From the NCBI GenBank assembly GCA_001023535.1, contig CP011020.1:956596-1020595 (forward strand): DNA of 64,000 bases, given 5' to 3'. This DNA comes from Pseudomonas chlororaphis. Its GTDB lineage: Bacteria > Pseudomonadota > Gammaproteobacteria > Pseudomonadales > Pseudomonadaceae. A model generated the notes under the pieces. It saw only the letters and a list, made by a program, of their open reading frames with translations. It did not search any database and had not been told where the DNA came from. The number at the start of each line of letters is the position of its first letter. The stretch's first letter is position 1. Of this stretch, positions 1-10,008 are shown in pieces. Position numbers and translations under genes: made by a program.

Positions 1-855
1 CTGGGGCCAGTGCGCGCAGCGTTCCGGCACGTGCTTCCAGATGCCGTAGGGCACTTGCTCGACGCCACCGACGACCAGGTGCTGGTGATCGTCGCAGTTG
101 GTCATCACCACGCGGAAAATTTCCAGCATCGAGTTGGGGAAGTCCGAATCCCAGCCACCCGTGCCGAAACCGACCTGGCCGAACACCTCGCGGTGTTGGA
201 AAGAGAGTTTGGCGAAGGCCTTGGAAGTGGCCACGAAGTCGTAGAACGTGCGGTCATCCCACAGGGGGACGAGGGTGTTCCACAGTGCCTTTAGGCGCGG
301 CACGTCGCGGTCGCGGATCGCCTGCTGGATCTCGCCGAAGCGCGAGCGATCCTCCAGGGCGTCGGCCCAGGCGTCCGCCACTTCCTGAAACAAGGCCGGC
401 AGGTCGGCCATTTTCTCGGCGTAGTAGGTCTGGCCCTCGAGGTCGATGACCGTGCTGCCCGAGGCTGGGGTCAACGGGTTGGGAAACGGCTTGGTTTCCA
501 GGCCCAGCTTGTCGACGTAGTGGTAGAACGCCGTGGAAGACACCGGGAAACGCATGCCGCCCAACTCGGCGATCACCCCTTCGGCGCCATTGAATGGTTG
601 GGAGCGCAGCCGCCCACCCATTTTCGACGCTTCATAGACCACGGGCTTGAGGCCCAGCTTCATCAATTCGTACGCCGCCACCAGCCCGGCGATCCCGGCC
701 CCGACAATCGCCACCTCCGCACCCAGGTTCTCGGCAGGAATGCTGCCCAGCCCCGCCGGGTGCTCGATCCAGTCGTCAAAAGCGAAAGGGAAGTCCGGCC
801 CGAAGATAGTGATGGGTTTCTTACCGTCTGCTGGATGGCGATTGTGCTTGTTCAT
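1..855 (-). CDS. davB: Lysine/tryptophan 2-monooxygenase family flavoprotein, C-terminal part outside window
   Basis: FAD-dependent monooxygenase of the amine oxidase fold. The best match I recognise is Pseudomonas DavB, which turns L-lysine into 5-aminopentanamide, the first step of the aminovalerate route. The 285 visible codons begin MNKHNRHPADGKKP, and a Rossmann FAD-binding motif VAIVGAGIAGLVAAYE lies near residue 55. It is followed by the family segments GGRLRSQ and GGMRFPVSS. The reading frame runs off the left edge, so the substrate-binding C-terminal half is not seen. An Lrp/AsnC regulator lies directly upstream on the same strand, which fits an amino-acid catabolic gene. A related L-tryptophan 2-monooxygenase cannot be excluded from this half alone. 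Confidence 0.85.
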   Translation of the reverse strand, partial: MNKHNRHPADGKKPITIFGPDFPFAFDDWIEHPAGLGSIPAENLGAEVAIVGAGIAGLVAAYELMKLGLKPVVYEASKMGGRLRSQPFNGAEGVIAELGGMRFPVSSTAFYHYVDKLGLETKPFPNPLTPASGSTVIDLEGQTYYAEKMADLPALFQEVADAWADALEDRSRFGEIQQAIRDRDVPRLKALWNTLVPLWDDRTFYDFVATSKAFAKLSFQHREVFGQVGFGTGGWDSDFPNSMLEIFRVVMTNCDDHQHLVVGGVEQVPYGIWKHVPERCAHWPQ

Positions 856-1018
856 GGCGGACCTTGATGGGCGACTCGACGCAAAGCTCGCGTCTGAGTA
901 TAGGAAAGATGCCAGCCATTCTAGGGAGTGGGAGATACGTTAATAAGACACAATATGTCGTCATTTTTATGTGTGATGAGTCGATTTGACGTATTTGACA
1001 GTCTTAATGACAAAAATC

Positions 1019-1050
1019 CTTCCCGTGGGAACGAGCCTGCTCACGAAGGG
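1019..1050. repeat. Degenerate REP-like hairpin
   Basis: Imperfect palindrome with arms CCTTC..GTG and CACGAAGG around a core that resembles the REP head GTGGGAGCGAGC. It lies just downstream of the Lrp-type gene and upstream of davB. The AT-rich stretch at about 940-1015, between this hairpin and davB, would suit promoter and Lrp-type binding, but no site could be fixed. Confidence 0.45.
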
Positions 1051-1122
1051 CGTATGTCTGCGATGCAGGCACTGCCTGGTCTCACGCAATCACGAGCAGC
1101 CGCGCGCTCACAAGTGCGGGTT

Positions 1123-1584
1123 CTAGAGCGGCTGGCCCCGGTCGATCTTGCTGCTGAGGATGATCGAGGTGGTGGTCTTTTCCACGCCGTCCACGCTGCC
1201 GATCTGGTCCAGCAACTGATCCAGCTGTTCTGGCGAGTCGGTGCGCAGCCAGGCCACATAATCGAACTCGCCACTGACGGCACACAACTGCTGGACCTGG
1301 GCCATGGCGCTCAGGCGCCGTAGCACGTCCTTGCCGGAGCGCGGCTGGACCTTGATGCCGACGTAGGCCTGCAAGCCGCCATCAATCAGCCGCTGGCCGA
1401 GGCGCACGCCGTATCCGGTGATGACCTTGGTCTTTTCCAGGCGCGCCAGTCGTGAGGTCACGGTCGTCCGGGCGATGCCCAGTTGCCGGGCGAGCATGGC
1501 GACGCTTTCCCGGGCATTGATTTGCAGGGCCGCGATCAGTTGGCGGTCGATTTCGTCGAGGACGGGGGGACGGGTGTCAGCCAA
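1123..1584 (-). CDS. Lrp/AsnC family transcriptional regulator
   Basis: 153-residue Lrp/AsnC regulator, the normal family length. The N-terminal winged helix-turn-helix covers residues 8-60 (LDEIDRQLIAALQINARE, then a recognition helix in RTTVTSRLARLE). The C-terminal half is the RAM effector-binding domain, with AVSGEFDYVAWLRTDS typical of the family. The start is TTG at 1582-1584, chosen because GGAG lies six bases upstream on the coding strand. The gene sits immediately upstream of davB on the same strand, so it probably controls lysine (or tryptophan) catabolism in response to the amino acid; that target is inferred from position only. Confidence 0.88.
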   Translation of the reverse strand: MADTRPPVLDEIDRQLIAALQINARESVAMLARQLGIARTTVTSRLARLEKTKVITGYGVRLGQRLIDGGLQAYVGIKVQPRSGKDVLRRLSAMAQVQQLCAVSGEFDYVAWLRTDSPEQLDQLLDQIGSVDGVEKTTTSIILSSKIDRGQPL

Positions 1585-1619
1585 GGCGGGCTCCGGCGTG
1601 GGCGTTGTGGGCGAACATG

Positions 1620-4088
1620 TTACAGGTTCTCTGGCTGGAAATAGCCGATGGCCGGTAATGTCAGCGCGCGCCAGGCAGGTGCCAAGTGTGTTTGCGTGGC
1701 CCTGAGCCAGATACCGTCCTGGCAGACCAGCGGTTCAACCGGCAATTGCAGCAGCGCGGCCAGCGGCAAGGACCGCACGGAGCCCGGGTCATCATCGTCC
1801 TCGGCTGCCCAATCCCGTTCGAAACACCGGACTTGCACATGATCGTTGCCGAAGCGTTCGAACAGCGGACGGTTGCCCAGCCATTGCGGGTGCACCCGCA
1901 GCGTGTGTTCCTGGACATCGAGCAGCAGCAACTGCCAGCCTCGATAGTGGCCACAAAGCTCGGTTACATCTGTCGCCATGCGGGTCAGGGCGAGATAGCG
2001 GCCTTTCGGTGACCAGATCATTGAAGGCGCCAGCTCGTTCAGCGCGCAGCCAGAGGCTGTCAGCAGGTGGCCGCCGAGCCGTGGCGAGCTGGCGCGGATC
2101 CAGCTGTCGCCGTACTCCGTTTCACTGCCGAACAGCCAGGCGGCGTCCTGGCCTCCCGGTGCGGGCTGGATAAAATCGCCGTCGGCATTGGCCACCTGGG
2201 GGCGATCCACTTGGCGCCAGGGGTCGACGCTGTGTAGCTGAGAGCCGGTCACGCGCAGCTCTACGGCGTTGTAGAACAGCCGGGATCGCTCGTCGGGATG
2301 AAAGAACGACGGATCGCTGCCGACCGGTGGCGCAGGGATGTCGAAGCGTTGCAGTGCATTGCCTTCAAGGTCCTGGCCCAGGCGGCCGGCAATCGTCGCC
2401 AGGCTCAGCACGCCATTACGGAAATCAAGCACGCGGGCCACCCACAGGGGCGGTCCTTGCAACAGGCTGCGTGCCGGCACATCGACCACCACCGCATGGG
2501 TGGCCAACGTCATTGTTTCGGCAAAAGGCAACAGCGCCAGATACCGTCCGCAGTCCGACACCCGATGATCCAGCAGCCAGCGCCCAGGCAGTTGCCAGTC
2601 ACCGATCTGGCAACGATAAGCGCCCATGCCGGCGTGATTGTCGGTCAGCCAGGTCAGGTGGGCGCAGAGGCCACCCAGCAACGGCTGTGTCTCGATGAAC
2701 GCGTCACCTCGTCGGCCCTCACTGTCCAACGGCAGCACGATGCTCATCCGGGTCAACTGAAACTCGGCCACCTGCACGCGACCCTGGGCATCGTGACCTG
2801 CCTGGATTTCGGTATCGCCGTGGATGCTGTCGAGGCGATAACCATGCCGGCCAAGGGACGGGCGTGGGTAATCCAGGTACGCACCTATGCGCACATGATG
2901 GGCGTCGAGACCGAGCACGTCACTCCAGTAAAAGGATGGCTCAACGTCATGCTTCACCCAAGGCGAGGGAAGGGCGCGCCAGCCCTGGTCGGCGTGCCAC
3001 AACCAGTACCGGTCGCCCTCGGAACTGTCGCCCTGCTCCTGGGCCTGGCACACCAGAGCGCGCTGATCGGAGCTCCAGACAATGGCCGGATCGGCGGCCA
3101 TCAACAGGCCGGAGGGCTGCTCATTGACGCTGATGGCATAGCGCGGTGACACCAGCGGCGCCAGGGGTTGGGGCAGGTCGCGAAACGCCGGAGGCAGTGA
3201 AAGCCTGCCCGTCAGGCAGTGTTGCCCGTCGGCAGAGCGGCACTCGATGGTGTGCGCGATAGCGTCCGGGTAACTGCCAGGTTCCAGCCAGAGGTCGGCG
3301 ACGGGTACCAGTTCGGCAACGCGGGCGGTTTGCAGCAATTCATCGAGCCGGGCCTGGCGGGCGCCATCGTCCACCAGCGGGCTGTGGCGACCCGCCAGCC
3401 CGTTGAGGTCCAGCGTGTCCAATTCCCAGAACTCGCTGTTGTCGCAGCGATAGACCCGCCGCTGCTGGCGGTCAAGCACGACTAACCCCCAAGCCTGCCG
3501 GGACGGTGCGGTTGCCGCAAAGTAACGTCCATCCGCCGAGAACACCGCCGAAGACCCGAGACCTTGTAACAGCACACCGTCGGGGAACAGGTAGTCGCAA
3601 TAGGTCGGGCCCCCCATCGCGATTTCACTGTGATTGAACGTCCGGATCGGCTCGCCCTCGGGCGTCAACTGCGGCTCGCCGCCACCCCAGGCACTCGGGC
3701 CCTTGACCGGTTCCACCACCAGGCCAAGGCGCCGCTCCCACGTGCTGACGCCCGCGAGCCCGCCGATGATCGCGGCGATCGCCGCCAGGATGCCCCACCA
3801 CTCGGGCAGCGCCCTGCCCAGGCTGAAGCCCAGGCCAAACACCGCGCCAATTGTCAATCGGGCCAGGCCTCGGGCGGTCGATCGAAAGCCCAGGCGCACC
3901 GCCAGACCCATCGACACGCCGAGCAACAGCACCGTCAGCAAGGCCAACACCGGCGGCATCACCGTGACGAAAAAGGCCGGCACCACCAGGATGCCCAGTT
4001 GCCAGAACAGATCGAGAAACAGTCGGGGGAGGCTGGGGCTGGCGATGATGGACGTCTCTGGGAGGGGAGGGAGGAACGAGGCAACCAC
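1620..4088 (-). CDS. Large membrane-anchored protein of unknown function
   Basis: I do not recognise this protein. It has about 820 residues. The N-terminus holds two or three hydrophobic segments (around FWQLGILVVPAFFVTVMP, then LLTVLLLGVSMGLAV, and ILAAIAAIIGGLAGV). A long hydrophilic part rich in Trp, Asp and short beta-type stretches follows, with phrases such as VFSADGRYFAAT and WSPKGRYLALTR that recall beta-propeller blades. The start is uncertain: the frame is open into the tRNA upstream, but the tRNA terminator makes those codons untranslatable. GTG at 4086-4088 is the first possible start after it, and ATG at 3957-3959 is the alternative. A membrane-tethered beta-propeller is a guess. 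The next gene downstream is the Lrp-type regulator, 35 bp away. Confidence 0.7.
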   Translation of the reverse strand: MVASFLPPLPETSIIASPSLPRLFLDLFWQLGILVVPAFFVTVMPPVLALLTVLLLGVSMGLAVRLGFRSTARGLARLTIGAVFGLGFSLGRALPEWWGILAAIAAIIGGLAGVSTWERRLGLVVEPVKGPSAWGGGEPQLTPEGEPIRTFNHSEIAMGGPTYCDYLFPDGVLLQGLGSSAVFSADGRYFAATAPSRQAWGLVVLDRQQRRVYRCDNSEFWELDTLDLNGLAGRHSPLVDDGARQARLDELLQTARVAELVPVADLWLEPGSYPDAIAHTIECRSADGQHCLTGRLSLPPAFRDLPQPLAPLVSPRYAISVNEQPSGLLMAADPAIVWSSDQRALVCQAQEQGDSSEGDRYWLWHADQGWRALPSPWVKHDVEPSFYWSDVLGLDAHHVRIGAYLDYPRPSLGRHGYRLDSIHGDTEIQAGHDAQGRVQVAEFQLTRMSIVLPLDSEGRRGDAFIETQPLLGGLCAHLTWLTDNHAGMGAYRCQIGDWQLPGRWLLDHRVSDCGRYLALLPFAETMTLATHAVVVDVPARSLLQGPPLWVARVLDFRNGVLSLATIAGRLGQDLEGNALQRFDIPAPPVGSDPSFFHPDERSRLFYNAVELRVTGSQLHSVDPWRQVDRPQVANADGDFIQPAPGGQDAAWLFGSETEYGDSWIRASSPRLGGHLLTASGCALNELAPSMIWSPKGRYLALTRMATDVTELCGHYRGWQLLLLDVQEHTLRVHPQWLGNRPLFERFGNDHVQVRCFERDWAAEDDDDPGSVRSLPLAALLQLPVEPLVCQDGIWLRATQTHLAPAWRALTLPAIGYFQPENL

Positions 4089-4091
4089 CCT

Positions 4092-4126
4092 CTCAAAAAC
4101 GCAAAAGCCGCGCAATGCGCGGCTTT
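4092..4126 (-). terminator. Rho-independent terminator of the tRNA
   Basis: Perfect 10-bp stem, AAAGCCGCGC and GCGCGGCTTT (4104-4126) with a 3-nt loop, followed on the minus strand by TTTTGCGTTTTT. It lies six bases past the CCA end of the tRNA. Confidence 0.9.
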
Positions 4127-4131
4127 CAATT

Positions 4132-4208
4132 TGGTGGGCCCACACGGACTTGAACCGTGGACCAAAGGATTATGAGTCCTCTGCTCTAACCAACTGAGCT
4201 ATAGGCCC
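4132..4208 (-). tRNA. tRNA with CAT anticodon, most likely tRNA-Ile2 (lysidine-modified)
   Basis: 77-nt cloverleaf with encoded CCA. The acceptor arms are GGGCCTA and TGGGCCC, the D arm is GCTC..GAGC, the anticodon loop is CTCATAA, and the T loop is TTCAAGT. CAT is read either by Met-tRNA or, after lysidine modification by TilS, by Ile2 for AUA. The acceptor pairs C4-G69 and C5-G68 match the known TilS determinants of Ile2 and differ from E. coli elongator Met (U4-A69, A5-U68). The T loop TTCAAGT and variable loop TTTGGTC also resemble E. coli Ile2. Automatic pipelines may label it tRNA-Met. Confidence 0.9.
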
Positions 4209-4222
4209 TCAGTAGGCCGCGG

Positions 4223-4228
4223 ATTATA
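4223..4228 (-). promoter_or_regulatory. -10 box of the tRNA promoter, overlapping the rmcA stop codon
   Basis: On the minus strand this reads TATAAT, a perfect sigma-70 -10 hexamer, 14 bases before the mature tRNA 5' end. Its last three bases TAA-side overlap the rmcA stop at 4224-4226. No good -35 was found 17 bp upstream, so the promoter is inferred from the -10 alone. Confidence 0.6.
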
Positions 4229-7200
4229 GCGACGGTTTCTCGGCTGTGCTATCCGAATAATCCGATACGGTCACACGCAGAAACGTGGCGGCGAACTCGG
4301 CGGCGCACAGCGGCAGGCTGACGATGTAGCCCTGGATTTGTTCGCAACCTTCTTCGGTGAGGAACTGCTGTTGGGCCAGGGTCTCGACGCCCTCGGCGAT
4401 GATGGTGAATTGCATGCTGCGGCCCAGGGCGATGATGGCCCGTACGATGGCGGCGTCGTGGGGGTCGTCGGGCAGGCCGCGGACGAAGGACTGGTCGATC
4501 TTGAGGATGTCCAGCGGCAGACGCTTGAGGTAGCTCAGGGAGGAATAACCGGTGCCGAAGTCGTCGATGGCCAGTTGCACGCCGAGTTTTTTCAGTTGGT
4601 GCAGCACCATCAGGGCTTCTTCAGCCTGGCTCATGATGAAGTTTTCGGTAATTTCCAGTTGCAACAGACCCGGTTCGAGCTGGTTCTCCCGCAACAATTG
4701 TTCGATGCGCCCCAGCAGGTTGGGTTGGCGTAGCTGGGCGCCGGCCAGGTTGACCGACAACGGGCCGAGGCTTTCGTAGGTGCTGTTCCATTCGCACAGT
4801 TGCCGACACGCGCGCTCCAGTACCCAATCGCCGATCTGCAGGATCATGCCGTTTTCTTCGGCCAGGGGAATGAAGTGCTCCGGCGGCACGTCGCCAAACG
4901 TCGGGTGGTACCAGCGAATCAGCGCCTCGGCCCCCACCAGTCGGTTGTCGGCGAGGCTGATTTTCGGCTGGAAGGACAGCGACAGTTCATTGCGCTCGAT
5001 CGCCCGGCGCAGCTCGTGCTCCAGGGCCACGCGCTCGCTGGCCTGGGCAGTGAGGTCGCGAGTGTAGCTTTCCACCCGGTTGCGGCCCTTGGCCTTGGAG
5101 CGGTACATCGCCGCGTCGGCGTTCTTGACCAGCGTGGCAACGTCGCAACCGTCCTGTGGATAAAGACTGGTGCCGATGCTGGCGCTGATGAAGAACTCGT
5201 GTTCGCCGGCCTGGAATGGCGCGGTAAAACAGTTCAACAGCTTCTGGGCGATGTGCTCGGCGTCGCTGGGTTGCTGCAAGCCGGGCAGCAGGATGATGAA
5301 CTCGTCGCCGCCCAGGCGAGCCACGGTGTCGATATCACGCAGTTGCTCGCGCAAGCGCACGGCGATGCCCTTGAGCAGTAGGTCGCCGACCGGGTGCCCG
5401 AGGCTGTCGTTGATGTGCTTGAAACGGTCCAGGTCGAGAAACAGCACCGCGCCCTGGCCGCCTTGCTCCTGCTGGCTGGTCAAGGCTGTCAGCAGGCGGC
5501 TTTCGAACAGGGTGCGATTCGGCAGGCCGGTAAGCGGGTCGTGGTGAGCCTGGTAATCAAGCCGGGCCTGGGCATGCTTGAGGCTGGAGATGTCGGCAAA
5601 CACCGCCACGAAATGGGTGATCTGTTGTTCCCGGTTGCGCACCGCGCTGATGGTCAGCCAGCTGGGGTACAGCTCGCCGTTCTTGCGCCGGTTGGAGATC
5701 TCCCCCTGCCAGTGCCCCTCCGCCGTCAACTGGTGCCACATCGCGGCGTAGAACGCGCTGTCATGCAGGCCGGAAGCCAGCAGGCGCGGTGTATGGCCCA
5801 AGGCTTCGGTCTCGCTGTAGCCGGTGATTTCGGTGAAGGCGCGGTTCACGGCGCTGATGTGTTGTTGCGTATCGGTGATCAACACGCCTTCGGCGGTGCT
5901 TTCGAACACGGTGGCCGCCTGTTGCAGCTTTTCCTGCATCAAGTGGCGTTCGGTGATGTCCCGGGCGATGGTCAGCATGCAGTCTTCGTCGCCGATGGGC
6001 AGCGGTCGGCTGGACACTTCGCAGAGCCGGATCTGCCCGTCATTGCGCCGGATATGGCAACTGAAATCCCGCACGAAACCGTCGCGCTGCAACAGGTCGA
6101 GCATCTGTTTGCGTTCGTTGAGATTGACCCAGATGCCGAGGTCCAGGGTCGAGCGGTCCACCGATAAGGCACTGTTGAAGCCGGTGATGCGGCTGAAGCC
6201 TTCGTTGACCTCGATCAGCAGGCCGTCGCTTTGCCGGGACAGCAGCAAGCCATCCGGTGACGCGTGGAACGCCTTGGCAAACTTCTCTTCGGAGGTCTGC
6301 AACTGTTGCTGGGTTTCCTTCAACTGGCTGATGTCGCGCACTACCACGACCAGGGCCGGCGTGGTGTCGAGGTCAAACGGCTCGGCGGAAATCAGCCCGG
6401 TGAACGCCTGGCCGTTGCTGCGGCGGAAGGGCATCTCCAGGTTGCGGATGCTTCCGGCCTGCAGACGTTGCAACAGGCTCGGCCCCACCCCCTGGATGCC
6501 CCAGATGTCGAGGTCGGTCGCGGTCCGACCCACCACCTCGGCGGCGCTCAGGCCGATCTGCTCCTCGAAAGCGCTGTTGACCTCCAGCAGGCAGCCGTCG
6601 AGCAGGCGCGCAATCACCAGAATGTCCGGGCACTGGCGGAACACCGAGGCGAATTTCTGTTCGGACAGGCGCAAGGCTTCCTCGGTGCGCTTGGCCTCGC
6701 TGATGTCGATCATCAGCCCGCGCATCACGGGTTCATGGGCATGTTCGATCAGGCTGACGATGTCGCGCACCCACAGGCAGCGGCCGTCGGCGGTGAGTAC
6801 GCGGTAATCGATGCAATGGTCGCGGCCGGCGAGCACTTCCTGGTTGCAATAGGTCTCGGCCCTGGTCAGGTCGGCCGGGTGAATGATATTGCGCCAGAAC
6901 CCCGGGATCAGCCAGTGGGCGAGTGGGTAGCCCAGCAGTTCTTCGGCGTGGGGTGACACGTAGCTGTAGGTGAAGTCGCTGACCCGGGCCTCCCAGGCAA
7001 TGGCCGACAGGCTTTCCACCAGTCCGCGGTAATGATATTCGCTGCTGCGCAACTCCTGCTCCAGCTCGACGCGCCGGGCGATCTCCGAGCTGAGACGACG
7101 GTTGATGCGAATCACCACCGCCAGGATGCCCACCAGGAGCAGCAGAGCCGGCAGGCCGTAGACCACCAGGTCCGACCAGAACTGGCGGTAGTCATGTACA

Positions 7201-7967
7201 TTGCCGACCCATTTCGCCTGGATCTCGCTGACCTGGGCCGGGCTCATGTCAGCCAGGACCTTGTCCAGGATGCCCACCAGGATCTTGCTGTCCCGTGGGA
7301 CGGCCATCGCCAATTGGTAGCGGTAGGGCGTTTCCCCGCTGACATAAAGGCCTTCGAGCTTGAGTTGGCGCAGGCTCCAGACGCTGGAGGCCAGGTCGCC
7401 GACCACGGCGTCCACTTCGTCGGTCGCCAGGGCTTGCAGGGCTGAGCTGACGTTGGGCAGCGCCACCAGATTCAGGTCGGGGTGATGATTGCGCAACAGC
7501 TCGTGGGGAGCGTAGTTCTCCACCACGGCGATTTTCAACCCGTACAGGTCTTCCAGTTTATGGGGTTGGGCGCCGCCGCGGTGGGCCAGGATGACAATGG
7601 GGAAGTCGAGGTAGGGACGGGTGAAGGCCAGGTAATTCTGGCGTTCGGGGGTGGACATGATGCCCGGCAGAAGGTCGATCTTGCCCTGTACGACCTGCTC
7701 CAGCACCTCCGTCCAGGTGGCCGGCTCGATCGGGACGATCTTGATGGCCAGCCGCTCGCGGAGGATGTCGACGTAGTCGGCGGCCAGGCCCTGGTAACGA
7801 CCCTGGTCGTCGCGAAACTCAAACGGCGGCCAGGAGGCATCGATGCCCAGTCGCAGGTCGGGATGGTCCTTGAGCCAGCGTTGCTCCTCGTCGGTGAGCG
7901 TGAACGCGCCAGCTGTTGCGGTCCATGTCATCAATGACAACAAAAGCGCGGCCGTCAGTCTGGGCAT
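4224..7967 (-). CDS. rmcA: RmcA-type c-di-GMP diguanylate cyclase/phosphodiesterase with periplasmic sensor
   Basis: 1247-residue bifunctional c-di-GMP enzyme. Order of parts: signal sequence (MPRLTAALLLSLMTW), periplasmic solute-binding domain (about 25-240), membrane helix (VYGLPALLLLVGILAVVI), four PAS modules (about 305-790), GGDEF domain with intact RLGGDEFIILL, and EAL domain with intact EALIRW. This architecture, the length and the position beside rpoD match P. aeruginosa RmcA (PA0575), reported to sense arginine through its periplasmic domain and redox/phenazine state through PAS domains, and to act mainly as a phosphodiesterase in biofilms. The start is ATG at 7967; an in-frame ATG at 8063 lies inside the rpoD terminator and was rejected. 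The 3' end overlaps the promoter of the downstream tRNA. Confidence 0.9.
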   Translation of the reverse strand: MPRLTAALLLSLMTWTATAGAFTLTDEEQRWLKDHPDLRLGIDASWPPFEFRDDQGRYQGLAADYVDILRERLAIKIVPIEPATWTEVLEQVVQGKIDLLPGIMSTPERQNYLAFTRPYLDFPIVILAHRGGAQPHKLEDLYGLKIAVVENYAPHELLRNHHPDLNLVALPNVSSALQALATDEVDAVVGDLASSVWSLRQLKLEGLYVSGETPYRYQLAMAVPRDSKILVGILDKVLADMSPAQVSEIQAKWVGNVHDYRQFWSDLVVYGLPALLLLVGILAVVIRINRRLSSEIARRVELEQELRSSEYHYRGLVESLSAIAWEARVSDFTYSYVSPHAEELLGYPLAHWLIPGFWRNIIHPADLTRAETYCNQEVLAGRDHCIDYRVLTADGRCLWVRDIVSLIEHAHEPVMRGLMIDISEAKRTEEALRLSEQKFASVFRQCPDILVIARLLDGCLLEVNSAFEEQIGLSAAEVVGRTATDLDIWGIQGVGPSLLQRLQAGSIRNLEMPFRRSNGQAFTGLISAEPFDLDTTPALVVVVRDISQLKETQQQLQTSEEKFAKAFHASPDGLLLSRQSDGLLIEVNEGFSRITGFNSALSVDRSTLDLGIWVNLNERKQMLDLLQRDGFVRDFSCHIRRNDGQIRLCEVSSRPLPIGDEDCMLTIARDITERHLMQEKLQQAATVFESTAEGVLITDTQQHISAVNRAFTEITGYSETEALGHTPRLLASGLHDSAFYAAMWHQLTAEGHWQGEISNRRKNGELYPSWLTISAVRNREQQITHFVAVFADISSLKHAQARLDYQAHHDPLTGLPNRTLFESRLLTALTSQQEQGGQGAVLFLDLDRFKHINDSLGHPVGDLLLKGIAVRLREQLRDIDTVARLGGDEFIILLPGLQQPSDAEHIAQKLLNCFTAPFQAGEHEFFISASIGTSLYPQDGCDVATLVKNADAAMYRSKAKGRNRVESYTRDLTAQASERVALEHELRRAIERNELSLSFQPKISLADNRLVGAEALIRWYHPTFGDVPPEHFIPLAEENGMILQIGDWVLERACRQLCEWNSTYESLGPLSVNLAGAQLRQPNLLGRIEQLLRENQLEPGLLQLEITENFIMSQAEEALMVLHQLKKLGVQLAIDDFGTGYSSLSYLKRLPLDILKIDQSFVRGLPDDPHDAAIVRAIIALGRSMQFTIIAEGVETLAQQQFLTEEGCEQIQGYIVSLPLCAAEFAATFLRVTVSDYSDSTAEKPSL

Positions 7968-8061
7968 CACTGTCTCGTCAATGGTTCGGGGAGGATGTTT
8001 CGAGTGTAGACGGCCAACAGGGCGGGGAGGGCGTAACGGAGGGTTTTTATCGACACATGGC

Positions 8062-8088
8062 AAAACCCCCGGCAGGGCCGGGGGTTTT
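8062..8088 (-). terminator. rpoD terminator
   Basis: Perfect 12-bp stem, AAAACCCCCGGC (8062-8073) and GCCGGGGGTTTT (8077-8088), with loop AGG. On the minus strand it follows the rpoD stop by five bases and ends in a T run. It separates rpoD from rmcA. Confidence 0.93.
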
Positions 8089-8093
8089 GGGGG

Positions 8094-9941
<1,848 letters not shown>

Positions 9942-10008
9942 AACACCCTATCCACTGAAGGTCTTGGCGGGCAAAAAACAAGCCGAGGATTATACCTGAG
10001 CTGTGACC

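Noticed and set aside
4089..4145. N-terminal extension of the large unknown protein into the tRNA
   Set aside because: The codons overlap the tRNA and its terminator.
4132..4208. Elongator tRNA-Met
   Set aside because: The C4-G69 and C5-G68 pairs and the T loop fit tRNA-Ile2 better; Met remains the alternative.
7968..8063. Longer rmcA start at 8063
   Set aside because: The ATG lies inside the rpoD terminator, and the signal peptide begins at 7967.
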